DNA of 64,000 nt from Oncomelania hupensis (taxonomy: Eukaryota; Mollusca; Gastropoda; Littorinimorpha; Pomatiopsidae): NCBI GenBank assembly GCA_036898135.1, contig CM072519.1, forward strand, positions 69,248,229 to 69,312,228, in the 5' to 3' direction. The translations under genes were made by a program, and so were the position numbers. This document shows positions 11,443 to 21,955 of this stretch, piece after piece. Each line of letters begins with the position of its first letter. Within the stretch, counting starts at the first letter, position 1. The notes beneath the pieces were generated by a model, which was given only the letters and a program-made list of their open reading frames with translations, ran no database searches and was not told the DNA's origin.

Positions 11443-12980
11443 TGTCACGTGGGGTTTATGGGCTCTGCACAATGGAATTATGGACCCTCACGTTTATTCG
11501 GTGGGAACTGCTAGTAAGTCACCCTATGAATTACTTTAATAAATTTATTTGTTTAGCTCGTTCTGTGTTAAGGTTGGGGTACAGAAATAGATAGAAAAAT
11601 GGTAAAAGATTACTGTCACACTAGCTTTCACACGGCTATGAATCATATGTAGTCCAGCCACTTGATAACAGTTAAAATCACACATTTATTTCTTCTACTC
11701 TATACAAGATTCTCTAAGTACTAATCTAACTTAAAAAGTCTCAGTCACTGCTAATAGTTCGATCGCTGATAGTCTAGGTAGCTGTTATATCTTCCTCGGG
11801 CACTTGCTTCTAGATTGCATGTAGATTTGGACTACTGTGGTCCGTTTTACAGTTTCTGAAGAGTTGGACTACTGTGGTCCTGTTATGATCAGTTTAAGTG
11901 CACCTTCGCCTTATGCACTTAACTCATGTGTGGGGTGTTCGAAGTCCTTCTGTGAGGTAGCTTCTGGTCCACCTGTGTCGTTGTGTAGTTGGGTTCCCTT
12001 GCCACGCTGTGGGGTCTGACAGGGTGTGTTTCAAGGTATCTCTTTCCGACTTGTGCGGTAGAGTCTCCTCAACCAACTAGTCGTTTCTGTGGAGTGGGTC
12101 GCACAGGATAGCTCGGGATAGCTCGGGATAGCTCGCCTGCTCGTCTGTAATATAAGAGACGAAATTCTGCACAACCCTGAATAATCGGTTTGTGCAGAGC
12201 GTCTCACTGAAAGCCAAGTAGCCCTCAGTGATAGCTCCACATCTCTATACATAAGCGACGAACATTCTGCTACTTCCGGGTTCCGCTGTAATCTCACTCT
12301 AAATTCCTATACATACATAAATATCAATCGTGTCTAACTATACACATACAGAATTAATAATAATATAAACATTCAGTGGTACAGCCACTGGTCTGCAAAC
12401 ATACATATAAGTTAAACAACAGTGGTTCCGTACGGGATACAACATGGCGGCGCAACCGGTCGTGTTTCGCCTCGTGCTCGGCTCTTCCACGTGGTACGGC
12501 AAATTCGGATTAATAATTCACATTTATGCATAGCAAATTCCACAAACATAATTTCAACAATAATATAAATATATCACGATGAAACAGAAGGGTGTTCATT
12601 TACCTGTTTGACAAGTTCAGGCCCGTGATGACTTGAGAGAATTCTAAGATTTCAAAGTCCTGCTTCCTGGTCTATGAGTGTAGAGATTTCTCTAGCTGTG
12701 GAGATGTTGACTCTACCTCGTCTCACACACGACTGATTCAAACTGTGTTAGGCTCTGACACAGTCAAACTGCTCTACCCGCTTAGCTGCTTCTGATTGGT
12801 TAAACGGTCCGATTCAAAGCTCAAGTGCTGACTCACTGCGCTAGCGTGGGTCGGGCTCGCGGTGTGTGGTCTGCTGTGTAATTTAATTGCTGCTGTGTTA
12901 TAGTCTAACTTCTAAAGTTACAAGTACTACACATGGCTAAATAGTCAATGGGCAGAGTTAAAGCTAGCCAGTTCGTGACA
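11443..12980 (-). repeat. 3' LTR of the Gmr1-like element
   Basis: 1,538 bp, in register with the copy at 17145-18682. It includes three 10-bp GGATAGCTCG repeats. Short open frames inside it recur in all copies and are not genes. Confidence 0.96.
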
Positions 12981-12991
12981 GGCTCCCTCAA
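12981..12991 (-). promoter_or_regulatory. Polypurine tract candidate
   Basis: The minus strand reads TTGAGGGAGCC directly before the 3' LTR, where plus-strand DNA synthesis is primed in LTR elements. It is short and interrupted, so moderate confidence. Confidence 0.55.
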
Positions 12992-13133
12992 CTGAAAAAA
13001 GGCGATGACTACTGGATTCGACCTTTTTCTACTACAGAGCCTAGTTTAACGCTGCACTATCCTAGGGTCCTATTTACAAACTAAGTAAGTTGCTCTACCT
13101 GAGCTGCAATGCTGTGCCAGGTAGCTATGGACA

Positions 13134-16100
13134 CTAGTGACAGGGTATTACTGGGCGGGGACGAATTCTGGTGCTGTGACCCTTAGTTGTGTTGGGTGGG
13201 CGACAGCTGCTGTGTCCTCCACGAGATGGCGACTGAGGTAGTCGGCTCCGTGGTTCTCTTTGCCGGGGATGTACTCGATCTGGAATGAGTACGCCTGAAG
13301 GGTGAGTGCCCATCTCATCAGGCGAGAGTTCAAAGACTTGGAGGCTGCCAGGAACGATAGTGGTTGGTGGTCCACCTGAACTGTGAAGTGGGTCCCATAC
13401 AGGTAGAGTTGGAATTTCTGTATGGCCCAGACTAGTCCAAGACATTCTTTCTCCGACGTGGCGTAGTGGGTCTCGGCGGGTCTCAATTTTCTGCTGGCGT
13501 AGGCGACAGGGAATAGCGTCTCTGCATTCTTGGGGTCGCGCTGTAGCAGTACTGCTCCGAGGCCTAAGTCGCTTGCGTCGGTGCGAAGAACGAATGGCTG
13601 AGTCAAATCGGGTAGGTGGAGTACTGGCGCCGATGTCATTCTGTCCTTGAGTGTTTGGAATGCTGTCTCGCATTCCGCTGTCCATACGACTTTGTCCGGG
13701 GTGATTTTCCGGGTTCCATTTGTCAGTGGTACGGCGATGCTGTTGTAGTTGTGGATGAGCTTCTTCCGCGATGGCGATGGCCATCCATGTGTGTGTGCTG
13801 GGGGTCGCTGGTCGGTCCGTGTACTTCTTGAGGAGATTGATGTGGTGGTATCGGGCTCTCCCGTTCACCTCTACTTGGTAGACTGTCTTGGATTTCTTGG
13901 CAGTCACCCGGTACGGTCCTCTCCAAGCGATGTCCAGCTTGTTGGTTCCACTTGGAAGTAAGAGTAGCACTTGATCGCCGACTTGCAGTTCTCTGTCCTT
14001 CGCGTGGCGGTTGTAGTACTTCGCCTGACGGGCTCTTGCCTTCTTCAGTGCTTCACCAGCTTTCTTCCACGTTGCTTTGAGGGTTTCCTGCAGGTCTGCG
14101 ACGTACTTGGTGGCACCTCTTGGTGTGTCGTCTATCTTGGCCTCCGTCCAACTTCTGCGTAGGGCTTCTAGCGGTCCTGCTAGGGGTCTGCCGAATAGCA
14201 ATGTTGACGGGGTGTAGCCTGTGGCTGCATGGGGCGTTTCTCTGTATGCGAACAGTGCCGCATTCACGTAGGTGTCCCACGCTTCTGGATTGTCGTCGGC
14301 GACTTTCCTGAGTATGGTGAGAAGTGTTCCATTCAGTCTTTCTACTTGTCCGTTGCTGGCTGGGTGGTATGGTGGTGTGCGAATGTGATGGACTTGTATC
14401 AACTCGAACACGTCTTGCATCAGGCGGCCGGTGAACTGAGATCCGTTGTCCGTTCTAATGCTGTCCGGGAATCCGACTCTGGTAAAGATGGCGATGAGTG
14501 CATCTGCAATCTTCTTGGTGTCGATCGCTGGCAATGGGACTGCTTCGCACCACATCGTACATGCGTCGACGAGTGTGAGTAGAAATCTGTTCCGCTTCTT
14601 GGTCATGGGTAGTGGTCCTACTATGTCTACTGAGACTTGCTGGAATGGCACGCCGACTACTACCGATGGTCCTAAGGTAACTGGTACGCTGTGATGTCGC
14701 GGGGAATATCGTTGACATTGGTGGCAAGATTTCACGTAGCGCTTGACATCCTCCGTGATTCCTGGCCAATAGTAGTGTGCGCTGATTCTCTGCACTGTGG
14801 CTCCAATTCCCATGTGTCCGCTGAGTGGCATGCTGTGGCCTAGTTCTAGTACTTGGGCTCGAAGGGTGGCTGGTAGTACTAGTTGCGTGTGATCTCCATC
14901 TCCTTGTCGATGTAGAACTCCCTCTTCCATGTAGAAGTCTCCCTTGTGCGGGGGTGTGTGCGCCTTGGGTAGCTTCTGGAAGCACTTCGCTATCGAGGTG
15001 TCTTCTTTCTGTGCTGTTTTGATCTCTTCGAGTCCTGGATTCGGAGCGAACTCGGGCTGGGGTGGTTGGGTTTTAGCTTGGGCCCTGGTTTGCACTGCAG
15101 CTATCTCTACAGTTTTAGGGGGCGTGCCTAAGAACACATACCTACATCCTAGCACTAGATCATACAGGGGTTTCTGTAAAACAGCTGCTTGGATTCGTCC
15201 TGTGACGTACCTACTCTCTACTTCGATCCATGCTATTGGGCAAGTAGTCGTCGGTTTCGTCAAGTCTGCTCCTTGTAGTTCGACTGTCTTGTCTGTCAAG
15301 TCCGCGCGCGATACAAGAGATTCGCTAACTATCGCGTCGTATGATAGACCTGTGTCATACAGACAGTTCGCTTCTTTTCCGTTGACCTTGACCGTGTCTG
15401 TCACCGATGGGTGATCTCCGATTGTGTGTGGCTTGTTACCGCTGCTTTGAGTTAGAACTCTGTGCGCTGGCCGGCTTTCGCGCTCTTCCCTACGTTGTGC
15501 GGCCAACTTGAAACATTCTGCGGTGGAGTGATTGTTTCTGTTGCAGAACGAACAATACCGTCTCTGTTCTGCGGGACCTCTTTTCCCGAATTCCGTGTTG
15601 GGTCCTTTATTTTGCCCAGGTCTGGGGTTATTCGGCTTATTCGCGGTGCGCTCTTCCCGGTTAGGGCTTCGTTTCTGTGCCTCTTTCCCGTTAGGCTTTA
15701 GGTCTCGCCTGAAGCTCTTGGCTTCTCCGTGGGCGGCCACGTACCTATCTGCGACCTTGACCAGATCTTCCAGTCTTTCCGCGCCCTGTTCTACTGAGAA
15801 TGTTCTCAGCTCGGGGGTCATGGTTTCCCGTAGCTGTTCCCATACTAACAGTTCTGTCAGTCCATCATACGTTTTAGCCGTGGCTGGCTGGCTAATCCAC
15901 TTATCCAGCGTTGTGGACAACCGATCCGCGAACTGCGCATAGCTCTCTCCTTTCACTCTCCGGTTGGTGCGGAATTTTTGCCGATAGCATTCTCCTGTTA
16001 GTTCGAATCCCGTTAGGAGTGCCTCTTTTACTTTGTGATAGTCAGTCACTCTGTCAGTCGGTAGCTTACTGTAGATGTCATAAGCCTTTCCTCTAAGCCC

Positions 16101-16775
16101 TTGACTAAGCTTAAAAGACCAATGAGTGGGATCTAGTTTATACTCTGTTGCTAGACGCTCAAACCTAGTCAGATAGAGATCTAGACCTTCTTCTCTCTCA
16201 TTGAATGTTCCCAGTGGAAATGACATTCCTTGTACAGGGTTGGGGGCTACCTCTAGCTGATCTGAGTGGGAAGGGGTTGAGGAAGAACTTGAAGCTCCTG
16301 ATCCCAATCTCCTTAGCTCTAACTCATGCTGTCTTTCTTTTTCCTTTTCTTCCCTCTCTTTTTCTTTTTCCGCCCTCTCTTTTTCTTTTTCTGCCCGCTC
16401 ATAATCCCACCTCCTAATTTCTGCTTCTCTCTCTGCTGCTAATGCTGCCTTCTTCTGTTCTACTTCTAATTCTAGTTTCTTCTGCTCTGCTTCTAGTTCT
16501 AATTTCTTCGTTTCTCTCTCTGCCTCTAATTTCTTCTGCTCTAGTTCTAATTTCTTTTGCTCTGCTTCTAGTTCTGCTTTTTTCTGTTCTCTCTCTGCAG
16601 CTCTCTCTGCCGCTTCGAGTTTCTTCGCCTCTCTCTCTGCTGCTCTCTCTGCCTTAGCCTCCTGCTTCTCTACCTCTGCATTGATATACGCAATTAGGTC
16701 TCCCCCTGCTAAGTGTAAAGCTTCCCCTAATTCCTTGAAGCGCAATCTCAAGGCCACTGGGTCCGACATTGCCAA
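13134..16775 (-). CDS. Gag-protease-integrase polyprotein, C-terminus out of register
   Basis: An open frame of 1,213 codons. Residues 35-155 are a Glu/Lys/Arg-rich coiled coil. Residues about 195-350 resemble a gypsy capsid of the type related to the vertebrate SCAN domain (LDLYLTRFERLA, then W-S-F-K-L). A CCHC knuckle lies at 408-421. The protease active site is D474-T-G. The integrase HHCC zinc site uses H647, H654, C684 and C687; the catalytic core has D717, D776 and E812 (D35E spacing). A GPY-type module begins at W951. The genuine reading ends near residue 1000; beyond that the frame crosses a deletion junction and translates the RNase H region in the wrong frame. The start at 16775 has a second Met two codons later. 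Gag and Pol are in a single frame. The integrase residues are all present, so this protein may still be functional apart from the missing RT. Confidence 0.93.
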   Translation of the reverse strand: MAMSDPVALRLRFKELGEALHLAGGDLIAYINAEVEKQEAKAERAAEREAKKLEAAERAAEREQKKAELEAEQKKLELEQKKLEAERETKKLELEAEQKKLELEVEQKKAALAAEREAEIRRWDYERAEKEKERAEKEKEREEKEKERQHELELRRLGSGASSSSSTPSHSDQLEVAPNPVQGMSFPLGTFNEREEGLDLYLTRFERLATEYKLDPTHWSFKLSQGLRGKAYDIYSKLPTDRVTDYHKVKEALLTGFELTGECYRQKFRTNRRVKGESYAQFADRLSTTLDKWISQPATAKTYDGLTELLVWEQLRETMTPELRTFSVEQGAERLEDLVKVADRYVAAHGEAKSFRRDLKPNGKEAQKRSPNREERTANKPNNPRPGQNKGPNTEFGKRGPAEQRRYCSFCNRNNHSTAECFKLAAQRREERESRPAHRVLTQSSGNKPHTIGDHPSVTDTVKVNGKEANCLYDTGLSYDAIVSESLVSRADLTDKTVELQGADLTKPTTTCPIAWIEVESRYVTGRIQAAVLQKPLYDLVLGCRYVFLGTPPKTVEIAAVQTRAQAKTQPPQPEFAPNPGLEEIKTAQKEDTSIAKCFQKLPKAHTPPHKGDFYMEEGVLHRQGDGDHTQLVLPATLRAQVLELGHSMPLSGHMGIGATVQRISAHYYWPGITEDVKRYVKSCHQCQRYSPRHHSVPVTLGPSVVVGVPFQQVSVDIVGPLPMTKKRNRFLLTLVDACTMWCEAVPLPAIDTKKIADALIAIFTRVGFPDSIRTDNGSQFTGRLMQDVFELIQVHHIRTPPYHPASNGQVERLNGTLLTILRKVADDNPEAWDTYVNAALFAYRETPHAATGYTPSTLLFGRPLAGPLEALRRSWTEAKIDDTPRGATKYVADLQETLKATWKKAGEALKKARARQAKYYNRHAKDRELQVGDQVLLLLPSGTNKLDIAWRGPYRVTAKKSKTVYQVEVNGRARYHHINLLKKYTDRPATPSTHTWMAIAIAEEAHPQLQQHRRTTDKWNPENHPGQSRMDSGMRDSIPNTQGQNDIGASTPPTRFDSAIRSSHRRKRLRPRSSTATARPQECRDAIPCRLRQQKIETRRDPLRHVGERMSWTSLGHTEIPTLPVWDPLHSSGGPPTTIVPGSLQVFELSPDEMGTHPSGVLIPDRVHPRQREPRSRLPQSPSRGGHSSCRPPNTTKGHSTRIRPRPVIPCH
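13148..13790 (-). pseudogene. RT thumb and RNase H remnant
   Basis: In another minus-strand frame this encodes the connection that follows gypsy RT (IHNYNSIAVPL, then VVWTAECETAFQ) and a full RNase H domain. The RNase H residues are in the contexts RTDASD, TSEKE, VDHQPL and HGADYLSR. The RT fingers and palm that should precede it are missing. The upstream integrase frame runs straight into this segment near 13765-13800 with a frame change, so RNase H would not be made from the polyprotein. A separate start at 13639 could open the RNase H frame, but no signal supports its use. Confidence 0.88.
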
Positions 16776-17144
16776 ACGTGTCTATGAACAACCTCTGAAT
16801 CACGTGGAATACCAAAACACTAGCAATATTGCAAGTCAATAACAACAATGCAAAGACCATAAAATTCGCAATCGATAATAGAATAAAACAAGAGTCAAAT
16901 GGCATACAACAGTTATTTAAGCAAAACCTGCAAAAGAACAATGCAACATACAGGCACAAAAATATTTGAAGCAAAAAAGATTTTAACTAAAGAATAGTGC
17001 ACCACAACTGATCAGTGTTATACCCTTACACTATTCTAAGTCATTCTACTACTACTACTACTGTTATCTAATTTTATTGTACTTAGGTCCGGTTATACCC
17101 AATTCCTATTATACACAGATCCTGGCTAGGCTCGCCAATTAAAG
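16776..17144 (-). other. Untranslated leader of the Gmr1-like element
   Basis: About 370 bp between the 5' LTR and the Gag start. AT-rich, with a short (TAC)n run near 17046-17062. It would carry packaging signals in an active element, but I can see none. Confidence 0.7.
17120..17137 (-). promoter_or_regulatory. Primer-binding-site candidate
   Basis: Seven bases inside the 5' LTR boundary the minus strand reads TGGCGAGCCTAGCCAGGA. Starting with TGG is expected for a sequence complementary to a tRNA 3' end (here ending GGCTCGCCA). I cannot assign the tRNA species. Confidence 0.6.
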
Positions 17145-18682
17145 TGTCACGTGGGGTTTATGGGCTCTGCACAATGGAATTATGGACCCTCACGTTTATT
17201 CGGTGGGAACTGCTAGTAAGTCACCCTATGAATTACTTTAATAAATTTATTTGTTTAGCTCGTTCTGTGTTAAGGTTGGGGTACAGAAATAGATAGAAAA
17301 ATGGTAAAAGATTACTGTCACACTAGCTTTCACACGGCTATGAATCATATGTAGTCCAGCCACTTGATAACAGTTAAAATCACACATTTATTTCTTCTAC
17401 TCTATACAAGATTCTCTAAGTACTAATCTAACTTAAAAAGTCTCAGTCACTGCTAATAGTTCGATCGCTGATAGTCTAGGTAGCTGTTATATCTTCCTCG
17501 GGCACTTGCTTCTAGATTGCATGTAGATTTGGACTACTGTGGTCCGTTTTACAGTTTCTGAAGAGTTGGACTACTGTGGTCCTGTTATGATCAGTTTAAG
17601 TGCACCTTCGCCTTATGCACTTAACTCATGTGTGGGGTGTTCGAAGTCCTTCTGTGAGGTAGCTTCTGGTCCACCTGTGTCGTTGTGTAGTTGGGTTCCC
17701 TTGCCACGCTGTGGGGTCTGACAGGGTGTGTTTCAAGGTATCTCTTTCCGACTTGTGCGGTAGAGTCTCCTCAACCAACTAGTCGTTTCTGTGGAGTGGG
17801 TCGCACAGGATAGCTCGGGATAGCTCGGGATAGCTCGCCTGCTCGTCTGTAATATAAGAGACGAAATTCTGCACAACCCTGAATAATCGGTTTGTGCAGA
17901 GCGTCTCACTGAAAGCCAAGTAGCCCTCAGTGATAGCTCCACATCTCTATACATAAGCGACGAACATTCTGCTACTTCCGGGTTCCGCTGTAATCTCACT
18001 CTAAATTCCTATACATACATAAATATCAATCGTGTCTAACTATACACATACAGAATTAATAATAATATAAACATTCAGTGGTACAGCCACTGGTCTGCAA
18101 ACATACATATAAGTTAAACAACAGTGGTTCCGTACGGGATACAACATGGCGGCGCAACCGGTCGTGTTTCGCCTCGTGCTCGGCTCTTCCACGTGGTACG
18201 GCAAATTCGGATTAATAATTCACATTTATGCATAGCAAATTCAACAAACATAATTTCAACAATAATATAAATATATCACGATGAAACAGAAGGGTGTTCA
18301 TTTACCTGTTTGACAAGTTCAGGCCCGTGATGACTTGAGAGAATTCTAAGATTTCAAAGTCCTGCTTCCTGGTCTATGAGTGTAGAGATTTCTCTAGCTG
18401 TGGAGATGTTGACTCTACCTCGTCTCACACACGACTGATTCAAACTGTGTTAGGCTCTGACACAGTCAAACTGCTCTACCCGCTTAGCTGCTTCTGATTG
18501 GTTAAACGGTCCGATTCAAAGCTCAAGTGCTGACTCACTGCGCTAGCGTGGGTCGGGCTCGCGGTGTGTGGTCTGCTGTGTAATTTAATTGCTGCTGTGT
18601 TATAGTCTAACTTCTAAAGTTACAAGTACTACACATGGCTAAATAGTCAATGGGCAGAGTTAAAGCTAGCCAGTTCGTGACA
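17145..18682 (-). repeat. 5' LTR of the Gmr1-like element
   Basis: 1,538 bp and in register with the 3' LTR; one substitution found by reading (A at 18243). Followed by the right target duplication GTTGT at 18683-18687. Confidence 0.96.
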
Positions 18683-18687
18683 GTTGT

Positions 18688-19327
18688 TATCACCCAGGTG
18701 CAAAATGCCCCATCTTTTGTAAACGGATGTTGTCAGTTAAATGCCTTAGCTAGAAGTTAAGTTTGAAATTGGTTGTGATCATTACTGGATTTCTGCTTTT
18801 ATTGGGCTCAACAATAGTCAAGCTCAGCAACTTTAACTCTAGACCTACATGTAGACTGAAAATAGGAAGTCACCCATTCGACAACTCTGGTTTTATCATT
18901 TCGACTGAAATTATATTTTGTATTGTCTTAAATATGTCCTGACCACTTTTTTTTTTCTTCGTCTTCTTCTTTGTCGTCTTCTTCTTCGTCGTCTTCCTCT
19001 TCTCCGCCAAAGTACGTTTTCTTTTTTTTCTCTTATTCCAATATCGCGCTTATTTAGGCTACACAACATAACGCAATACCTGCATTAGGTAACCATCATT
19101 TATTTTAATTACTATTCCAGCCGCATTGTCTTCCAAAACTAGTTTCACGGCCTTTTGCACTCGCGGTCGATACAAAGATTAAATCAAGGGAGGTAACTGC
19201 AGGTCAAGGCCGCGCACTCGGAGGAAAGGGGAGATCACGCCCATGCGCGCCCGTCTGGAAATGACAACGGACATACGTCTCCTGTCGACTTCAATTTGAC
19301 CAATCCTGGCAGAAGTCCTCAAGTCCC

Positions 19328-19376
<49 letters not shown>

Positions 19377-19819
19377 TCAGAGAGAGAGAGACAGAGACAG
19401 AGATAGAGATAGAGAGGGAGGGGGAGAGGAAGTGGGAGAGAGTCTGTCTATACCAAGATAACAATGTGAATTCGTTCAAGAGGAAGCGAATTGGTGCTTT
19501 TCTCTGTCCCAAAGTCGTACAACGCTTAGTTGAAATAGATGTTAAATGCCATTCATGCGCTTAAGAGATTCAACCTGCCCGCATGTTAAAGTGTAATGTA
19601 CATTCCATCACAAGCTACAGCAAGCTGAAGAGTCTGAAGTCAGGCCGTTGAACCGAGCTTTCCATTAACCTTAACCGCCTGTCTACTCTAAACCTAATCT
19701 AGTTAAATAGTGTGATAATAAGCGCAGAAAGCTTTTAGATATCATCCGTATTAAATTGCCTTTAATACATACGTAATTTATAAATAAGTCCAAATAAAAA
19801 AGAAAAATGCAAAAACACC
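18688..19819. other. Non-genic stretch with (GA)n
   Basis: Contains pyrimidine-rich (TTC)-like sequence at 18955-19030 and an interrupted (GA)n run at 19331-19400. The region 19170-19290 has higher GC but no splice-bounded frame that I can support. Confidence 0.55.
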
Positions 19820-20848
19820 TCACAGGGAGCTGATGACTACCGAAAAATCAACAGTGACATCCGAAAAGGCATGCGCACAGCAAAGAAGAACTGGATAGAA
19901 GATAAATGCCAGGAAATAGAGAACAGTCTGAACAAGAACAACAGCAAAAAGGCCTACCAAACTGTGAAGCGGCTCACAAGTGTTAAGCAGCCAAGGTCTC
20001 CACGATCCAAAGCAAGTCTGGCATACGCCTTACAGAAGAACAAGAAGTCTTGGATAGATGTATAGAGTATGGCTCTGACCTTTACAACCACAAACCAAAC
20101 GGAGACCCATCAGTTCTAGCATGTCCCCAGAACAGTAAAGAAGAAAAAATCCTCCCAATTTTCGAGAAGAAGTTGAGGCAGCAGTGCAATCTCTAAAGAA
20201 GGGGAGGTCAGCGGGAGTGGACAACATACCCGCAGAATTGCTTCAAGCAGGAGGAGAAGCGATGATTGACGCCCTCGCCATTATCTGTAACAAGATCTGG
20301 CAGAGTGGGGAGTTGCCCGCACCTTGGACCCCATCGCTTGTTATCACTCTTCCCCAAAAGGGTAATCTTCAGGAGTGTGAAAATTACCGCACCATCAGCC
20401 TCATCAGTCATCCCAGCAAAGTCCTCACGAAAATATTACTCAGCAGGTTGAAACCCCAAGCTGAACAAATAATAGCTGAAGAACAAGCGGGATTCCGGGC
20501 AGGGCGAAGTACCACTGAGCAGATTTTGACCGAGTCTGACATACAGATTTGTGGGCAACCATGAGAGTATACAACATCAGCCCTAACATTATTGAAGTCA
20601 TTAAAAGCCTGCAAGACAAGGCTACCAATGCAGTCCTCCACAACAGCCGATGGAATGGCCACGTCACCAAAGCATCAGGCCTTGCAAAGACCATCCTGCA
20701 AGGCACGGTGCAAGCAGGCAGAAGAAGATGGAGACAGAAAAAGAGGTGGAAGGAAAACATTCGAAAATGGACTGGCTTGACACTGAGCGAAGTCGTGAGG
20801 GGCTGCTGAGGACAGAGAAAGATGGAGTACGCTGTTAAACGATCATCT
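19820..20848 (+). pseudogene. LINE-A copy with two internal deletions
   Basis: The plus strand encodes the pre-RT linker (TAKKNWIEDKCQEIENS), then RT blocks from KKGRSAGVDNIPAELL through IAEEQAGFRAGRSTTEQ, then jumps. At about 20530 a deletion fuses TTEQIL to the DRVW region, with a shared TTT at the junction. At about 20645 a larger deletion joins the post-palm region to the C-terminal GHVTKASGLAKTILQGTV block. Frameshifts separate the parts. The 3' end stops at GATCATC without the (TAGGA)n tail seen in other copies. No endonuclease domain is present. The order and sequence match the fragments at 8195 and 36800. Confidence 0.9.
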
Positions 20849-21127
20849 TGTAACCTTGAGGGCAAAGTCTAACGCCCAGACGATTGAGCACACTATAGTG
20901 CGTGCTGGGTGCATGTGTGTCGCCGGCACTCCCCCTCCCACCCCCCCCCCCACCCCCCGTCTTGGACGCGAACGTCACAATCTTTAAAGTCCATCCGAAG
21001 TTAATTTAAAAAAATTAAAGAAAATAAAATATTAAGATTTACGCTGTGATTAAGCGCGGAGTGCTTTTAGATATATGTGCTATATTAAAATGACCTGTAA
21101 TACGCGATAAATGAAGAAAGAAATGCA
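20849..21127. other. Short non-genic gap with poly-C
   Basis: Contains a C-rich run at 20932-20958. Nothing else recognised. Confidence 0.6.
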
Positions 21128-21955
21128 AGAACCTTGGCGTTATCCTTGACTCTTCTCTCTCAATGACTAGCTTTGTCTCTGCAACCGCCCGGGCCTGCTA
21201 CTTCCACCTCCGTCGAATCAGTCAGATCAGAAAATACCTCACCACTGAAGCTGCCACCAAACTTGCTGTCTCCCTCATCCTGTCTCGCATCGACTATTGC
21301 AACTCCCTTCTTTCCGGCCTTCCCCGCTCCACCACTCTCCCTCTCCAACGCGTTCAAAACAATACTGCCCGCCTCGTCCTCAGAAAGAAGAAATCTGACC
21401 ACGTCACTCCCTTGCTCAAAGCCCTACACTGGCTTCCCATCTCCCAACGCATTCAATACAAGACCTTGTCTCTCTGCTACAAGTCCCTCAACAACTCCGC
21501 TCCTCTCTATCTCTCTGACTTACTTCACCCATACATTCCCTCTCGCTCTCTTCGCTCTGCCTCCGACCCTCTCCGCCTCCGCATTCCTCGCTCCAAACAG
21601 CACGTTCGGGTCCCGCTCCTTCTCTGTCTACGGCCCATCCATCTGGAATACTCTTCCACTCTCTCTCCGTCAGAAACCCTCTCCCACCTCCTTCCAGTCT
21701 GCCCTCAAAACTTACCTTTTCAAGCAGTTCTAACACTATGACCTCACTACGCACCCCATCGCCAGCTGTCTCTTGCATATAGTGTCTGGTCTGTTTGTGG
21801 TATGAGTATATTTGAGTGAATGTATTTTTTGCGTAATTGTTACATGTCTAAAGCGTGCACATGCGTGCGTGAGTTGTGAGTGCGCGCTTAGAGTTATAAT
21901 TATTATAAGATAAGCGCATTATAAATACAGTAATTATTATTATTATTATAAAGAA
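21128..21955 (+). pseudogene. L2/CR1-type LINE 3' end
   Basis: The plus strand reads NLGVILDSSLSMTSFV-like residues, then the characteristic block LILSRIDYCNSLL, LQRVQNNTARLV, and ALHWLPISQRIQYK. After a frameshift near 21595 it continues with SVYGPSIWNTLPLSLR and FKQF. This is the C-terminal domain of an L2/CR1-superfamily RT protein. It is 5' truncated before the RT catalytic core. The 3' untranslated region contains AAGCGCATTATAAATA and ends in an (ATT)n tail at about 21930-21950, as usual for the L2 clade. One frameshift makes it non-functional. Confidence 0.88.

Larger units (their letters stand above)
11443..18682 (-). mobile_element. Gmr1-like Ty3/gypsy LTR retrotransposon, RT deleted
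   Basis: A 7,240-bp insertion with two LTRs of equal length (1,538 bp), TG..CA ends (TGTCACG and CGTGACA), a GTTGT target duplication, a primer-site-like motif next to the 5' LTR and a short purine tract next to the 3' LTR. Reading on the minus strand, the coding order is coiled coil, capsid, CCHC zinc knuckle, DTG protease, integrase, then a remnant of RT thumb and RNase H. Integrase upstream of RNase H is the order published for Gmr1 elements, not for classical Ty3/gypsy. The RT fingers and palm (YxDD region) are absent, so the copy cannot replicate by itself. I found one LTR mismatch (C at 12541, A at 18243), so the insertion looks recent. Confidence 0.95.

Noticed and set aside
13616..15942. 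Several plus-strand frames of 70-156 codons inside the retrotransposon
   Set aside because: Antisense shadows of the Gag-protease-integrase frame; no domain on the plus strand.
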